From positions 62,001 through 126,000 of the forward strand of contig NZ_LPWG01000011.1 of NCBI RefSeq assembly GCF_001723285.1: a stretch of DNA of 64,000 nt, read 5' to 3'. The DNA comes from Methyloceanibacter methanicus (GTDB lineage: Bacteria > Pseudomonadota > Alphaproteobacteria > Rhizobiales > Methyloligellaceae). Shown here piece after piece: positions 26,627 through 36,888 of the stretch. Numbering within the stretch: the first letter of the stretch is position 1; every line of letters starts with the position of its first letter. Both the position numbers and the translations under genes were made by a program. Under the pieces are notes generated by a model. It searched no databases, was not told where the DNA came from, and was given only the letters and a program-made list of their open reading frames with translations.

Positions 26627-26661
26627 AAAAAAAGAGGGCCGTTCGATTGAACGAACGGCCC
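26627..26661 (-). terminator. Rho-independent terminator of the small RNA
   Basis: On the minus strand a perfect 10-bp stem (GGGCCGTTCG with CGAACGGCCC, six-base loop) is followed by TC and seven T (A run at 26627-26633 on plus). Oriented to stop minus-strand transcription; the plus side lacks a T run, so it does not serve the amidohydrolase gene as a strong terminator. Confidence 0.9.
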
Positions 26662-26720
26662 AAGTCTAGGGAGGAAACGCCCAAGGAGGGCAGCGGGATG
26701 GCCTGGAGAGCCATACCGCA
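26627..26720 (-). ncRNA. MmgR/suhB-like alphaproteobacterial small RNA
   Basis: Read on the minus strand, three hairpins follow one another. Hairpin 1 (26719-26693) pairs GCGG and ATGGC with GCCAT and CCGC around loop TCTCCAG. Hairpin 2 (26691-26679) pairs GCCC with GGGC around TCCTT. A single-stranded CTCCCTAG (CCTCCC core) follows, then a 10-bp terminator stem and a T run. Pyrimidine anti-Shine-Dalgarno stretches lie in both loops and the linker. Known: the MmgR (formerly suhB, Rfam RF00519) family of alphaproteobacteria has this architecture and often lies beside suhB/hisN-type genes, which is the case here (hisN starts at 26930 on the other strand). The assignment is from pattern and context, not a covariance search. 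Confidence 0.65.
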
Positions 26721-26727
26721 TTGCAAC

Positions 26728-26757
26728 AATATGTCATTGCAACGCACAAAGATCAAG
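26728..26757 (-). promoter_or_regulatory. Sigma-70-type promoter of the small RNA
   Basis: On the minus strand CTTGAT (26757-26752) and CATATT (26733-26728) are separated by 18 bases, and the predicted start lies about six bases further on, at the base of hairpin 1. This agrees with the alphaproteobacterial CTTGAC / CTATAT-like consensus. Confidence 0.6.
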
Positions 26758-26929
26758 GTGTGCACGGAAATTTGCGACAGAACCGAAACAGTGGTGCCGC
26801 AAGATCACGCCCTAGGGCGGCAGCCCTGTGGACAGGCCGGCGCAATCCGCCCAAACCTGTCTGTAAGACTTACGCCTGGGCCGCGGAGGCCTTGACTCTC
26901 AATGGTAAAGACCGCCAAGCCTTAAGGCC

Positions 26930-27721
26930 GTGACCAAGACCGTTCAACTCGATTTCCAGAGCTATATAGCGACAGCGCACGCGCTCGCCGATAGGGCTGG
27001 CGCGGTCATATTGCCGCATTTTCGCACGGACCTGACCGTCGACCACAAAGGCGGCGCCCAGTTCGACCCCGTGACGGTGGCCGACCGGGACGCGGAATCG
27101 GCCATCCGTGCACTCCTGTCGGAGACCTTTCCCGAACACGGCATTGTCGGCGAGGAGTTCGAGGACGCGCGCCCGGACGCCGACTTCTGCTGGATTGTCG
27201 ACCCCATCGACGGCACGCGCGCCTTCATCATGGGCCAGCCCCTGTGGGGCACGCTCATCGGGCTCTCGGCCCATGGGGCGCCGCTGCTGGGGATGATGAA
27301 TCAGCCCTACACCGGCGAACGGTTCTGGAGCGGCGAAACGGAGAGCTTCTTCGCCCGGGGCTTGGGTCAGGGCGGGGAGACGCGCACGATCCGGGTGCGA
27401 CCGTGTCCCGCGCTCGGCGGCGCCATCTTGGCGAGCACCGCGCCGGAACTCTTCGCGCGGACGAACTGTCCCGCTTTCGAGGCGTTGGCGCGGACGGTGC
27501 GTCTGCGCCGGTTCGGCGGCGATTGCTACAATTACTGCCTCCTTGCGATGGGTCAGATCGATCTTGTCGTCGAGGCCGGCCTCAAACCGTTCGACATCAT
27601 GCCGCTGGTGCCGATCGTCGAGCGCGCGGGCGGTATCGTGACGACCTGGGAGGGTGGCGATCCGAGCAGAGGCGGGCGCATCGTGGCCGCAGGCGACCCC
27701 GCTCTGCACGCGCAAGCCTGA
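26930..27721 (+). CDS. hisN: Histidinol-phosphatase / inositol-monophosphatase family enzyme
   Basis: A 263-residue member of the Mg-dependent inositol-monophosphatase-like family. Metal and catalytic sites: Asp52 in TVADRDAESAI, Glu75/Glu76 in HGIVGEEFED, Asp91 and Asp94 in WIVDPIDGTRAFI, and a late acidic site KPFDIMPLVPIVERAGG. The sequence GGDCYNYCLLAMGQIDLVVE matches the HisN branch better than classical SuhB. Likely reaction: histidinol phosphate to histidinol, a histidine-biosynthesis step; related activities (inositol or other sugar phosphates) cannot be excluded. GTG 26930 starts the conserved region; no upstream ATG fits. Confidence 0.82.
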   Translation: MTKTVQLDFQSYIATAHALADRAGAVILPHFRTDLTVDHKGGAQFDPVTVADRDAESAIRALLSETFPEHGIVGEEFEDARPDADFCWIVDPIDGTRAFIMGQPLWGTLIGLSAHGAPLLGMMNQPYTGERFWSGETESFFARGLGQGGETRTIRVRPCPALGGAILASTAPELFARTNCPAFEALARTVRLRRFGGDCYNYCLLAMGQIDLVVEAGLKPFDIMPLVPIVERAGGIVTTWEGGDPSRGGRIVAAGDPALHAQA

Positions 27722-27751
27722 AGATCCTGTCCGCTTGAGCGGCCTTTTCGG

Positions 27752-28705
27752 CTAAGCCGTTCTCTTGATCGCGACGCCCGGGGCAAACGCGTCGAAGGCG
27801 GCCCAGAATTGCTCGCGGATCGCATCCCGTTCTTGCAGGATCTCGTGACGAGCGCCGCGCAGCACGATCTGCGTGCCGGCGCGCAGCCGCGACGACAGGG
27901 CTTCGATGGCCTTGTTGGACACGATCCGGTCGTCACCGGCCACGACCAGCAACGACGGCACGCGGATCTTCGGCGCGTATTTTTCGCTTTCAAGACGCGC
28001 CATGGCATCGAATGCGGCATGCAACCAGCCGATCGTCGGCGGCCCGGCCGCAAGGCCCGGCGCCGCGTCGAGCACCTCCACATTGCGGTAAAACCGCTCC
28101 CGGTCCGAGGTCAGGGGATTGCCCTCGAACACGTCGCAGGTCCAGGCGGACGAATCGCCCGGGACCGCCTGCTTGCCAAGCCCCATGAGCGAGAGCCCTG
28201 TCGCAAGGCCGGCGCAAACGGTCTGGGGCAGGCGGTAGGCTGGTGAGTTCGACCATGGGCGCCGTGGTGAGCCGGTTGAACCAGCAGCCGCGCTTGGTCG
28301 CGGCGTGTAGAGGATCGGCGCCGACATCGAGTGCGCCAGCGCGTAATAAGGCATCGGACAGTCGGGGAGCACGACCCCCTTCATGAACTGATGGATGTCT
28401 TCCTCGTAGTCGACGAAGCTGCGCACATGCCCGCGCGAGGACCCGCGGACCAGCCGTGTCGACCCGCCCTGCCCGCGCCAGTCGAGAATGGCGACGGCAA
28501 ATCCCCGGCGGCGAAGCTCGCCGACCACCTCGAAATATTTCTCGATGAACTCGTTCCGGCCCGGGAAGATACAGACCGTGCCGCGCCGCTCGCGCAAGGC
28601 GGATTGCCAGCTCGCATAGCGGACCTTGATGCCCTTGCGCACATCGAGATAGCCCGCGCTGGCGCCAAGCGGGACAGGATTCTTTGGTGTGGCAACGAGA
28701 GTCAT
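27752..28705 (-). pseudogene. Alpha/beta hydrolase, lysophospholipase L2 (PldB)-like, with a local frame disturbance
   Basis: A 317-codon frame whose ends are clearly a serine-hydrolase lipase of the PldB/monoglyceride-lipase type: GTVCIFPGRNEFIEKYFEVV, AVAILDWRGQGGSTRLV, then the nucleophile elbow region YYALAHSMSAPILY (His-Ser-Met), and later SLLVVAGDDRIVSNKAIEAL (catalytic Asp) and GARHEILQERD (catalytic His). Between about 28250 and 28320 the frame reads nonsense, while another frame gives MVELTSLPP with hydrolase-like sequence, so two compensating indels probably alter 20-30 residues. ATG 28705 begins the conserved part. Likely acts on lysophospholipids or monoacylglycerols at the membrane. 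Confidence 0.8.
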
Positions 28706-28878
28706 CGTGATTGAAAGGCCTCGAAATCCCGCCGAGCGGGACGATTGGTCCGTCGGCTCCTTCTTACAGCCGCCGAGGCACCGGCGACAACAGACCTTGG
28801 TCGCGCACGACCGCGACCGCCTTTCGGCCATGATCGACGCCGTCTAAGATTTCCCTTTATGTTCAGCTCTCTACCCCT

Positions 28879-28907
28879 CTTGAAGCAGTCCAAGACCAAT
28901 CCTATAT
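28879..28907 (+). promoter_or_regulatory. RpoH (sigma-32)-type heat-shock promoter of hsp20
   Basis: CTTGAAG (28879) and CCTATAT (28901-28907) are about 18 bases apart and are followed by GGGG, matching the alphaproteobacterial RpoH consensus CTTG-N17-CYTATNT. It lies about 100 bases before the hsp20 start, at the correct place to transcribe the thermometer. Confidence 0.75.
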
Positions 28908-28914
28908 GGGGATT

Positions 28915-29007
28915 GCGCGAAGGCCATTCGGCTTTGCGCATCACTGCCCGGCTCCGTCCAAGGAGCGGGCCCACAACCATATCGCTTCATCAGGAGGATG
29001 TGACATG
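28915..29007 (+). promoter_or_regulatory. ROSE-type RNA thermometer of hsp20
   Basis: Three consecutive hairpins precede the hsp20 start. Hairpin 1 starts with GCGCGAAGGCC at 28915 and closes with GGCTTTGCGC. Hairpin 2 is GCCCGGCTCC paired with GGAGCGGGC. Hairpin 3 (28978-29002) pairs CATATCGCTTC with GGAGGATGTG across the loop ATCA, hiding the Shine-Dalgarno AGGAGG (28992-28997). It contains the hallmark TCGCT opposite AGGA, giving the G-G mismatch and bulged C that make ROSE elements melt on heating. Known: ROSE elements repress small-heat-shock genes in rhizobia until temperature rises. Confidence 0.85.
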
Positions 29008-29466
29008 AGGCATTTCGATTTGACCCCCCTTTATCGCTCCACCGTCGGTTTCGACCGGATCGGTTCGCTGCTCGATACGCTGAACACCTACGACGGCGAC
29101 GTGCCGGCCTACCCGCCCTACAACATCGAGCGGGTGAGCGAGAACGACTACCGCATCAGCATGGCCGTCGCCGGCTTCAGCGACAGCGATCTCGAGATCG
29201 AGGTGAAGGAGCACACCTTGTCCATTCGCGGCGAGAAGCGCGTTGAGCAGGAGAACTCGACCTACCTGCATCGTGGCATCGCCGCGCGCAGCTTCGAGCG
29301 GCGCTTCCAGCTTGCCGACCATGTGGTCGTGAGGGGCGCGAGCCTTGAGAACGGCCTGCTCCATGTCGACCTCGCGCGCGAACTGCCCGAAGCCATGAAG
29401 CCGCGCACCATCGAGATCGCGACCAAGAGCGACGAGCCGAAGGTGATCGACAACCAGGCGGCCTAA
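29005..29466 (+). CDS. Small heat-shock protein (Hsp20/IbpA family)
   Basis: A 153-residue ATP-independent holdase. The alpha-crystallin domain runs from about residue 35 to 125 with [37 protein letters not shown] and [20 protein letters not shown], then the [14 protein letters not shown] signature. The N-terminus [19 protein letters not shown] is that of the IbpA-like class common in Rhizobiales. AGGAGG lies eight bases before ATG 29005 and is sequestered by a ROSE thermometer, and an RpoH-type promoter precedes it, so expression should be both transcriptionally and translationally heat-induced. Confidence 0.95.
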   Translation: MRHFDLTPLYRSTVGFDRIGSLLDTLNTYDGDVPAYPPYNIERVSENDYRISMAVAGFSDSDLEIEVKEHTLSIRGEKRVEQENSTYLHRGIAARSFERRFQLADHVVVRGASLENGLLHVDLARELPEAMKPRTIEIATKSDEPKVIDNQAA

Positions 29467-29567
29467 GCACGCCATCGGCCGGCACCGGCCAAATGTGAGA
29501 CGACCGAAGGGCGTTCCCGATCCGCGGAGCGCCCTTCTTCTTGTCGTGCTTGAGGTGACGTCGCTCC

Positions 29568-30359
29568 CTAAGCCGGTTCGCGCATCGCGACGATGGCGCC
29601 GCTCCGCATCAGCCCCGCGAGATTCGCCGCCAAGTCGAAGTCCGCGTCGTCGTCCAATGCCGCCGCGGCCGCAGCCGGCAACGGGTTCCCACCCGAAAGC
29701 GCTTGAACGAACGCCGCGCCGCCAGGCGGCAAGCGGTGAACGGCCACCTGAAGCGCGGGACGGAGCACCAGCGCGTCCTCGCGGTCGGCGGGAAGTCGCG
29801 CCGGTTCGTCTTCGCCATCGCGCAAGGCCAGTTCCCAGATGGTGATGACCGGGTAGGACGACCGGACGAGAGCGAGCGAGGGATGGAGCGCGAAGGTCAT
29901 GGCCTCGGCGCTTGCACCGAGCGCCGCCAGCGCCTCCTGGGACAGCGGCGCGGCATCGGCCGCGTGATAGGCGCTGTGCCAAGCCCATTCGAGCCGCGCC
30001 ACGTCGGCGAGATAAGGCACGGCGGACGCGGGCGGAAAGGCCCCGACATAATCGGCGAAGTCCGCCCCGTAGTGCAGCAGGACCGCCGAGCGTGGCGGAG
30101 ACGCCGCCACGTACTCCCGCGCCATGGCCCGGAAGAACGCCTCGCCCACGAGCTTGGCGGTCGCCGGGAAACGGCCCGCGAGCACATCGATGAGCCCCGC
30201 ATAGACATTGTTGCGATAGACGGCGAAGCGCCGGCCGGCGCTCCGGCCAGTGCGGCCGGTCAGAAAAACAGGCACGTCCGCCTCCGCGTCGAGCACGGCG
30301 CGGGCAAAAGCGGTTTGGTGCTCCAAATCCCCTTGGTGCCGGGTCGCTGCCGTCCTCAT
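29568..30359 (-). CDS. bufC: Bufferin-operon protein BufC (DUF2063, HvfC-like)
   Basis: A 263-residue DUF2063 protein, formerly called putative DNA-binding domain. N-terminal [19 protein letters not shown] and [25 protein letters not shown] (Tyr-Arg-Asn-Asn) and [18 protein letters not shown] are the family hallmarks. Known: BufC/HvfC partners the MNIO oxidase BufB, binding and presenting the peptide precursor for modification. ATG 30359 forms an ATGA overlap with the reconstructed bufB stop. It ends the bufA-bufB-bufC operon and is convergent with hsp20. Confidence 0.88.
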   Translation of the reverse strand: MRTAATRHQGDLEHQTAFARAVLDAEADVPVFLTGRTGRSAGRRFAVYRNNVYAGLIDVLAGRFPATAKLVGEAFFRAMAREYVAASPPRSAVLLHYGADFADYVGAFPPASAVPYLADVARLEWAWHSAYHAADAAPLSQEALAALGASAEAMTFALHPSLALVRSSYPVITIWELALRDGEDEPARLPADREDALVLRPALQVAVHRLPPGGAAFVQALSGGNPLPAAAAAALDDDADFDLAANLAGLMRSGAIVAMREPA

Positions 30360-31254
30360 GACGGGGCCACCCGCTCCGGCACAACGGGGCGCCATCGCGG
30401 GTGCGTGCTGCGAGCGCGCGATCGGCCCGTTGCGCCTCCGCGAACAGTGCAGGCCAGGCCGGGACGTCGTTGTCCCATTCGATCAAGGTCGGCACGGGCC
30501 CTCCGCGCGCAAGCGCCCGTTCATAGAGCGTCCAAACGGGGGCGGCGACTTCGCGTCCATGATCGTCGATGAGCAGGAGCGCGCCATCTTCGTCCGCGTC
30601 CTCCGCATGGCCGCCCAGGTGAATCTCGCCGACATGCTCCATGGGGAACGCTTCGAGATAGGCATCCGCACCGAAGCCGTGATTGACGGCCTGAACGAAC
30701 ACGTTGTTCACGTCGAGCAACAGGCCGCAGCCCGTCCGCCGCACGGCCTCGCGCAAGAACTCGACCTCGCGCATCGTCGTTTCGGCATAGGCCACATAGG
30801 TCGACGGGTTTTCGAGAAGCATTTGCCGGCCCATCGCATCCTGCACTTCACCGATGTGTTCGCAGACGCGGGCCAGTGTCTCCTCGGTATAGGGGAGCGG
30901 CAGGAGGTCGTTGAGATAGACGGTATCGTGGCTCGACCAGGCCAGGTGCTCGGAGAACAGGGCCGGTTCGTAGCGGTCGGCGAGCGCGCGCAGACGGGCA
31001 AGATGGCCGGCATCGAGCGGCCCGGCGCCGCCGATGGACAGCCCGACGCCATGCAGCGAGAGCGGATACCGCTCGCGGATGGCCGTCAGATAGGCATGGG
31101 GAGGCCCGCCGGCCCCCATATAGTTCTCGGCGTGGATCTCGAACCAGCCGATATCCGGCGCGCCATCGAGAATGTCGCGATAATGCTCAGGCTTAAGCCC
31201 GACTCCGCCCCTCGGCGGAATCGGGCCCGTCCCGAATGCTGGGGCGTCGGCCAT
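30356..31254 (-). pseudogene. bufB: Multinuclear non-heme iron oxidase BufB (DUF692, MNIO), C-terminus frameshifted
   Basis: From ATG 31254 (overlapping the bufA stop as TAATG) a continuous frame encodes an almost complete DUF692 TIM barrel with its metal ligands: [51 protein letters not shown] and [11 protein letters not shown]. Near base 30400 the frame continues without stop into unrelated sequence, while one frame over it ends VVPERVAPS at a TGA in ATGA overlap with bufC. The span (899 bases) is one base short of a whole number of codons, so a single missing base explains it. Known: MNIO enzymes convert peptide cysteines to thiooxazole or oxazolone-type heterocycles in copper-binding bufferins. 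Near-complete catalytic domain is intact. Confidence 0.88.
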
Positions 31255-31568
31255 TAGCCTTGGGTCGGAGGAAGATCGCGATCGACCGCCTCGAGGCTGC
31301 CGGTGCGGCCGTCCGGCAGCTCCATCGTGGTGCACTTGCCCTTCGGCACAAGCTTCCAGGCATTGCCCTGGTAGTCGATCTTCGATGTGCCCGCACAGGT
31401 CGTGCCCGCGCCGGCGGCGCAATCGTTCTCGCCGGCCTTGGCCACGCCAAAGCATTTCTCCTGCTCCTCCTCGGCGGCAGCGGGGCCGGCGGATGCGGCG
31501 AGGCCGAGCGCGGCGGCAAAGGCGCTGGCAACGGCCACGCCGGAAAACGTCTTGGGATTGGTCGTCAT
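31254..31568 (-). CDS. bufA1: Bufferin precursor BufA1 (DUF2282), copper-binding RiPP
   Basis: A 104-residue secreted precursor. Signal peptide [19 protein letters not shown] with cleavage near residue 32 (AGPAAA). The mature peptide has four cysteines (Cys39, Cys50, Cys58, Cys79) in [26 protein letters not shown] and VPKGKCTTM, and [14 protein letters not shown] is the DUF2282 core. Known: bufferins are exported after BufB/BufC modify cysteines, and they bind copper in the periplasm. RBS AAGGA lies upstream of ATG 31568. First gene of the operon; copper stress induction is expected from the family, though no operator was identified here. Confidence 0.9.
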   Translation of the reverse strand: MTTNPKTFSGVAVASAFAAALGLAASAGPAAAEEEQEKCFGVAKAGENDCAAGAGTTCAGTSKIDYQGNAWKLVPKGKCTTMELPDGRTGSLEAVDRDLPPTQG

Positions 31569-32080
31569 AGTCTGGTCCTTCTATCGATTTCGGTTCGTCT
31601 CGGGAGGTGACGGTCGGCGAAAAACGGCATCTCACCGCCGGCCGCCTCAGATGCGCCGCAAGTGGGCCGCGAATTTCCGCTCCGGTCAAATCACGCCTCC
31701 GCCAGCATGGTGTGATCCGGTGGTCGTTTCAGGGCCCGCTCCAGGCCCTGCAATCATCGAGCCGTTTGGCAGATCCCGGCCCTGGCGCATCCTGAATCTT
31801 GCGCTTGTGTGCGCATCGGAAATCTGGCATTTTGGGACCAAATAGGACAGGCTTGCTGACCTTTGTACTAGAGTCTGCGGCGCGTAGCTTTTCACACCGC
31901 CTCACACGGGGCGTACAGCTGCCTCGAATCGCCGTTTTCGCTAGCGCGGAGGCGCTAGCGGCCTCCTGATCGATGCTCAGGGCCCGATCTTCACTACTGC
32001 CTGTACGGTCACATTGGTGAGGTAGACGGCTGTTGGCCCAACACCAAATGCTCGCCCCTGAAGGGCGAGGCCGAGATTTC
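31569..32080. other. Intergenic region between bufA1 and gltB
   Basis: About 510 bases between divergent operons. No conserved frame found. It contains two copies of the self-complementary 8-mer CGCTAGCG (31939-31946 and 31953-31960) seven bases apart, which can form a short hairpin or bind a dimeric regulator, about 120 bases before gltB. Promoters for bufA1 and gltB must lie here but are not clearly readable. Confidence 0.4.
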
Positions 32081-35000
32081 ATGCAGAAGATGGCACCCCG
32101 TGCGCTCATTCCTGGACCTTTCAACGCGGCCCCGAACGGCCTGCCGCGCGCCCAAGGACTCTACGACCCGGCCAACGAACACGATGCGTGCGGCGTCGGG
32201 TTCGTCGCGGACCTGAAAGGCAACAAGAGCCACACGATCGTCGAGCACGGCCTCGAGATTCTGGTGAACCTGACCCATCGCGGCGCCGCGGGCGCCGACC
32301 CGCGCGACGGCGACGGCGCCGGCATGCTGATTCAGATCCCGCACGCGTTCTTCGAGGAGGTTGGCGCGCCGCTCGGCATCACCCTGCCCGAGCCCGGTGA
32401 GTATGCGGTCGGCCAGATCTTCATGCCGTCCAACCAGGCCCAGCGCATCTATTGCGAATCCGCGATCGAGCGCGTGGTCGAATCGGAAGGTTTGACCCTG
32501 CTCGGCTGGCGCACCGTCCCGACGGACAACGCGACCCTGTCGCCGGAGGTCATCGAGACCGAGCCGGTTCACCGGCAGGTCTTCATCGGACGCGGCCCCG
32601 GCATCACCGACGAGTCGGAGTTCGACGCCCGGCTCTATCTGCTGCGCAAGGTCATCTCGAACACGATCAACGGCGAGACCGGCGGCCACGACATCGGCTT
32701 CTACATCGTCTCCTTGTCGTGCCGCACGGTGGTCTACAAGGGCATGTTCCTCGCCTATCAGCTTGGCGCCTACTACCAGGACCTGCACCATCCGAAATTC
32801 ATTTCGGCGCTGGCACTGGTTCACCAGAGATTTTCGACGAACACGTTCCCGTCCTGGAAGCTATCGCACCCCTTCCGCATGGTCGCCCATAACGGCGAGA
32901 TCAACACGCTGCGGGGCAATGTGAACTGGATGGCGGCGCGGCAAGCGAGCGTGTCCACGCCGCTCTTCGGCGACGATATCGAGAAGCTGTGGCCGATCTC
33001 CTATGAAGGGCAATCCGATACGGCCTGCTTCGACAACGCACTCGAGTTTCTGGTGCAGGGCGGCTACAGCCTCGCCCATGCCGCGATGATGCTGATCCCC
33101 GAGGCGTGGTCCGGCAATCCGCTGATGGACGCCAAGCGCCGCGCCTTCTACGAGTATCACGCCTGCCTGATGGAGCCGTGGGACGGCCCGGCCGCCATGG
33201 CCTTCACGGACGGACGGCAAATCGGTGCCACGCTGGACCGGAACGGTCTGCGGCCCGCCCGCTATTTCGTGACCGAGGACGATCTCGTCGTCATGGCTTC
33301 GGAGACGGGCGTCCTGCCCTTCCCGGAAGACAAGATCGTCGAGAAGTGGCGGCTTCAGCCCGGCAAGATGCTGCTGATCGACCTCGAGAAGGGCTGCATC
33401 GTTTCCGACGAGGAGATCAAGGCGGAGCTCACCGACTCGCATCCCTACCAGGCGTGGCTCGACCGGACTCAGATCCACGTTCACGAACTGCCGGGCGCCG
33501 CCGCGCCCGCCGCGCGCTCCAATGTCAGCCTGTTGGATCGCCAGCAGGCCTTCGGCTATTCGCAAGAGAGCCTGAAGTTCCTGATGCTTCCCATGGCCCA
33601 GACCGGCCAGGAGGCCATCGGCTCCATGGGGACCGACACGCCGATTTCGGCCCTGTCGGATCGCCCGAAGCTGCTGCACACCTATTTCAAGCAAAACTTC
33701 GCGCAAGTGACCAACCCGCCGATCGATCCGATCCGCGAAGAGCTCGTCATGTCGCTCGTGACGTTCATCGGTCCGCGCCCCAACCTGCTCAGCCTCGAAG
33801 GCACCTCGAAGGAGAAGCGCCTGGAAGCCGCGCAGCCCATTCTCACGAACGAATATCTCGAACGCATTCGGGCCATTGGCGCAGTCGCCGACAACCAGTT
33901 CCTGACCGTGACCCTCGACATGACCTATCCCGCCAAGGACGGCGAGAAAGGCATGGCCGGCGCGCTCGACAGACTGTGCCAGAAGGCGGAGGCCGCCGTT
34001 CTGGAAGGCGACAACATCATCATCCTGTCGGATCGCGCCACCGACAGCGACCGCATTCCGCTGCCCTCGCTGCTGGCCACGAGCGCGGTGCATCATCACC
34101 TGATCCGCTGCGGCTTGCGCACGTCCGTGGGCCTGGTCGTCGAGACGGGCGAAGCCTTCGAGGTGAACCAGTTCTGCACCCTGGCGGGCTACGGCGCCGA
34201 GGCGATCAACCCGTATCTGGCGTTCGAGACCCTCGAAACGCTGCTGCCGGATCTCGACGAGGATGTGACCCTCGACGAGGCGATCGCCCGCTACATCAAG
34301 GCGGTCGACAAGGGCATGTTGAAGGTCATGTCCAAGATGGGCATCTCGACCTACCAGTCCTATTGCGGCGCCCAGATCTTCGACGCGGTCGGGCTCCGGT
34401 CCGACTTCGTGGCCAAATATTTCACCGGCACCAACAGCCAGATCGAAGGCGTCGGCCTCGCGGAAATCGCGAAGGAGACCGTGCAGCGCCACAAGGCGGC
34501 TTTCGGCGATGCGCCGGTGTTGAAGAACGCGCTCGAAGTGGGCGGAGAATATGCCTACCGGGTTCGCGGCGAGGCCCATTCCTGGCGGCCTCAGGTCGTG
34601 GCCGATCTGCAGCATGCGGTGCGCGGCGGCCTTCCGGAGAAGTACCGTGCCTATGCCGACACGGTGAACCAGCAGGATAAAGAGCTTCTCACCTTGCGCG
34701 GCATGTTCCGGATCAAGGACGCCGAAGAGATCGGGCAGAAGGCGATCCCGCTCGACGAGGTCGAACCCGCCACCGAGATCGTGAAGCGCTTCGCCACGGG
34801 CGCCATGTCGTTCGGCTCGATCAGCCGCGAAGCGCATACGACGCTCGCGATCGCCATGAACCGGATCGGCGGCAGGTCCAACACGGGCGAAGGCGGCGAG
34901 GAAGTGGATCGCTTCACGCCGCTGCCTAATGGCGATTCCATGCGCTCGGCGATCAAGCAAGTGGCCTCGGGCCGCTTCGGCGTGACCACCGAGTACCTGT

Positions 35001-36799
35001 GCAACGCCGACATGATCCAGATCAAGATGGCGCAAGGGGCAAAGCCCGGCGAAGGCGGCCAACTGCCCGGCCACAAGGTGGACGCGACCATCGCCAAGGT
35101 CCGCCACTCCACGCCCGGCGTCGGTCTCATTTCGCCGCCGCCACACCACGACATCTATTCGATCGAAGACCTGAAGCAGCTCATCTACGACCTCAAGAAC
35201 GTCAACCCGGCAAGCGATGTGTCCGTGAAGCTGGTTTCGGAAGTCGGCGTCGGGACGGTGGCCACAGGCGTCGCGAAGGCCATGGCCGACCATGTCACGA
35301 TTTCGGGCTTCGAAGGCGGAACCGGCGCATCGCCCCTCACCTCGATCAAGCATGCCGGGTCTCCGTGGGAGATCGGCCTTGCCGAGACCCAGCAGACGCT
35401 GGTTTTGAACCGTCTCCGGGGCCGTATCGCGGTCCAGGTGGACGGGGGCCTCCGTACCGGACGCGACGTGATCGTGGGGGCGCTCTTGGGCGCCGACGAA
35501 TTCGGTTTCTCGACTGCACCGCTGATCGCGGCCGGCTGCATCATGATGCGCAAGTGCCATCTGAACACCTGTCCGGTCGGGATCGCGACCCAGGACCCGG
35601 TGTTGCGGGCACGCTTCACCGGCACGCCCGAGCACGTCATCAACTTCTTCTTCTTCGTTGCCGAAGAGGTGCGCGAATACATGGCCGCGCTGGGGTTCCG
35701 CTCGTTCAAGGACATGATCGGCCGGACCGAGGTGTTGGACAAGGAAAGCGCGATCGACCATTGGAAGGCGCGCGGGCTCGATTTCACCAAGCTGTTCCAC
35801 AAGCCCGAAAACGCGATGGATCATCCCATCAGCAATACCGAGCGCCAGGACCATGGTCTGGAGACCGTGCTGGACAACAGGCTGATCGAACTCTGCCGTC
35901 CCGCAATCGAGGAGAAGACGCCCGTCAAACTCGACCTCCCCATCAAGAATGTGGACCGGTCGACGGGCGCGATGCTCTCAGGGACGATCGCCAAGCGCTA
36001 TGGCCATGCCGGCCTCTTGGACGACACGATCTGGATCCGCTTCAACGGCTCGGCCGGACAAAGCTTCGGGGCTTGGCTCGCGCACGGCGTGACGCTCGAT
36101 CTTGTCGGCGAAGGCAACGACTACGTGGGCAAAGGGCTTTCCGGGGGACGCATCATCGTCCGTCCGCCGGAGGAATCGGGCATCGTTCCCGAGAAGTCGA
36201 TCATTGTCGGCAACACGGTTATGTACGGCGCCATTTCCGGCGAGTGCTATTTCCGCGGCGTCGGCGGCGAGCGTTTCGGCGTCCGCAATTCCGGCGCGTC
36301 GGCCGTGGTCGAAGGCACGGGCGATCACGGCTGCGAATACATGACCGGCGGCGTGGTCGTGGTCATCGGCCCCACGGGCCGGAACTTCGCGGCCGGCATG
36401 TCCGGCGGCATCGCCTATGTGCTCGACGAGGCGGGCGATTTCGAACAGCGCTGCAACATGGCCATGGTCGAGCTCGAGCCGATCCCGAGCGAGGACGAAG
36501 CCATGGAGAAGGATCAGCATCAAGGCGGCGACCTGGAGACCCATGGTCTCGTCGATCTCACAGACATGACGCGTCACGACGCCGTGCGCCTGCGGAAGCT
36601 CATCGAGAACCATTTGCACTATACCGGCTCGACGCGCGCGCGGGAGGTCCTGGACAACTGGTCGACCTATCTGCCGAAATTCGTCAAGGTGATGCCGGTG
36701 GAATATCGCCGCGCACTGCAGGAGATGGCGCGGCAGCAGGCCGCCGATCCGTCCGGGCTCGATGACATCGAAATCGGCCTGCGCGGGACCGGCAAATAA
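32081..36799 (+). CDS. gltB: Glutamate synthase (NADPH), large subunit
   Basis: A 1572-residue amidotransferase-synthase. The class II glutaminase domain is at the N-terminus, with the catalytic nucleophile Cys37 in [12 protein letters not shown] exposed after removal of a short propeptide. Central FMN-binding synthase barrel: [32 protein letters not shown], the 3Fe-4S ligand cluster [19 protein letters not shown], and [19 protein letters not shown] with the ammonia-channel loop. The C-terminal beta helix ([20 protein letters not shown] and [20 protein letters not shown]) completes it. Reaction: glutamine plus 2-oxoglutarate plus NADPH to two glutamates. Full length and intact. The start is uncertain among ATG 32081, ATG 32090 and an upstream TTG. 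It is followed by gltD 89 bases on. Confidence 0.97.
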   Translation: MQKMAPRALIPGPFNAAPNGLPRAQGLYDPANEHDACGVGFVADLKGNKSHTIVEHGLEILVNLTHRGAAGADPRDGDGAGMLIQIPHAFFEEVGAPLGITLPEPGEYAVGQIFMPSNQAQRIYCESAIERVVESEGLTLLGWRTVPTDNATLSPEVIETEPVHRQVFIGRGPGITDESEFDARLYLLRKVISNTINGETGGHDIGFYIVSLSCRTVVYKGMFLAYQLGAYYQDLHHPKFISALALVHQRFSTNTFPSWKLSHPFRMVAHNGEINTLRGNVNWMAARQASVSTPLFGDDIEKLWPISYEGQSDTACFDNALEFLVQGGYSLAHAAMMLIPEAWSGNPLMDAKRRAFYEYHACLMEPWDGPAAMAFTDGRQIGATLDRNGLRPARYFVTEDDLVVMASETGVLPFPEDKIVEKWRLQPGKMLLIDLEKGCIVSDEEIKAELTDSHPYQAWLDRTQIHVHELPGAAAPAARSNVSLLDRQQAFGYSQESLKFLMLPMAQTGQEAIGSMGTDTPISALSDRPKLLHTYFKQNFAQVTNPPIDPIREELVMSLVTFIGPRPNLLSLEGTSKEKRLEAAQPILTNEYLERIRAIGAVADNQFLTVTLDMTYPAKDGEKGMAGALDRLCQKAEAAVLEGDNIIILSDRATDSDRIPLPSLLATSAVHHHLIRCGLRTSVGLVVETGEAFEVNQFCTLAGYGAEAINPYLAFETLETLLPDLDEDVTLDEAIARYIKAVDKGMLKVMSKMGISTYQSYCGAQIFDAVGLRSDFVAKYFTGTNSQIEGVGLAEIAKETVQRHKAAFGDAPVLKNALEVGGEYAYRVRGEAHSWRPQVVADLQHAVRGGLPEKYRAYADTVNQQDKELLTLRGMFRIKDAEEIGQKAIPLDEVEPATEIVKRFATGAMSFGSISREAHTTLAIAMNRIGGRSNTGEGGEEVDRFTPLPNGDSMRSAIKQVASGRFGVTTEYLCNADMIQIKMAQGAKPGEGGQLPGHKVDATIAKVRHSTPGVGLISPPPHHDIYSIEDLKQLIYDLKNVNPASDVSVKLVSEVGVGTVATGVAKAMADHVTISGFEGGTGASPLTSIKHAGSPWEIGLAETQQTLVLNRLRGRIAVQVDGGLRTGRDVIVGALLGADEFGFSTAPLIAAGCIMMRKCHLNTCPVGIATQDPVLRARFTGTPEHVINFFFFVAEEVREYMAALGFRSFKDMIGRTEVLDKESAIDHWKARGLDFTKLFHKPENAMDHPISNTERQDHGLETVLDNRLIELCRPAIEEKTPVKLDLPIKNVDRSTGAMLSGTIAKRYGHAGLLDDTIWIRFNGSAGQSFGAWLAHGVTLDLVGEGNDYVGKGLSGGRIIVRPPEESGIVPEKSIIVGNTVMYGAISGECYFRGVGGERFGVRNSGASAVVEGTGDHGCEYMTGGVVVVIGPTGRNFAAGMSGGIAYVLDEAGDFEQRCNMAMVELEPIPSEDEAMEKDQHQGGDLETHGLVDLTDMTRHDAVRLRKLIENHLHYTGSTRAREVLDNWSTYLPKFVKVMPVEYRRALQEMARQQAADPSGLDDIEIGLRGTGK

Positions 36800-36888
36800 G
36801 CTGCACGGCTGAGATTTGAGGGCCGGGCTTCGGTAAGGGCCGAGGCGCTGGCGGGGTTGAGATGAGTTAGGGCGGAGATCCTAATCGA

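Noticed and set aside
28990..31689. An 899-codon frame spanning hsp20, bufC and bufB
   Set aside because: Only its 31254-30400 part is a real domain (BufB); the rest is antisense or off-frame sequence that has no stop by chance.
31939..31960. CGCTAGCG pair as a regulatory operator
   Set aside because: Only two copies with no recognised regulator; reported as part of the intergenic region but not called an operator.
32861..35854. A 997-codon open frame opposite gltB
   Set aside because: Same cause: shadow of a strongly biased coding gene, no domain.
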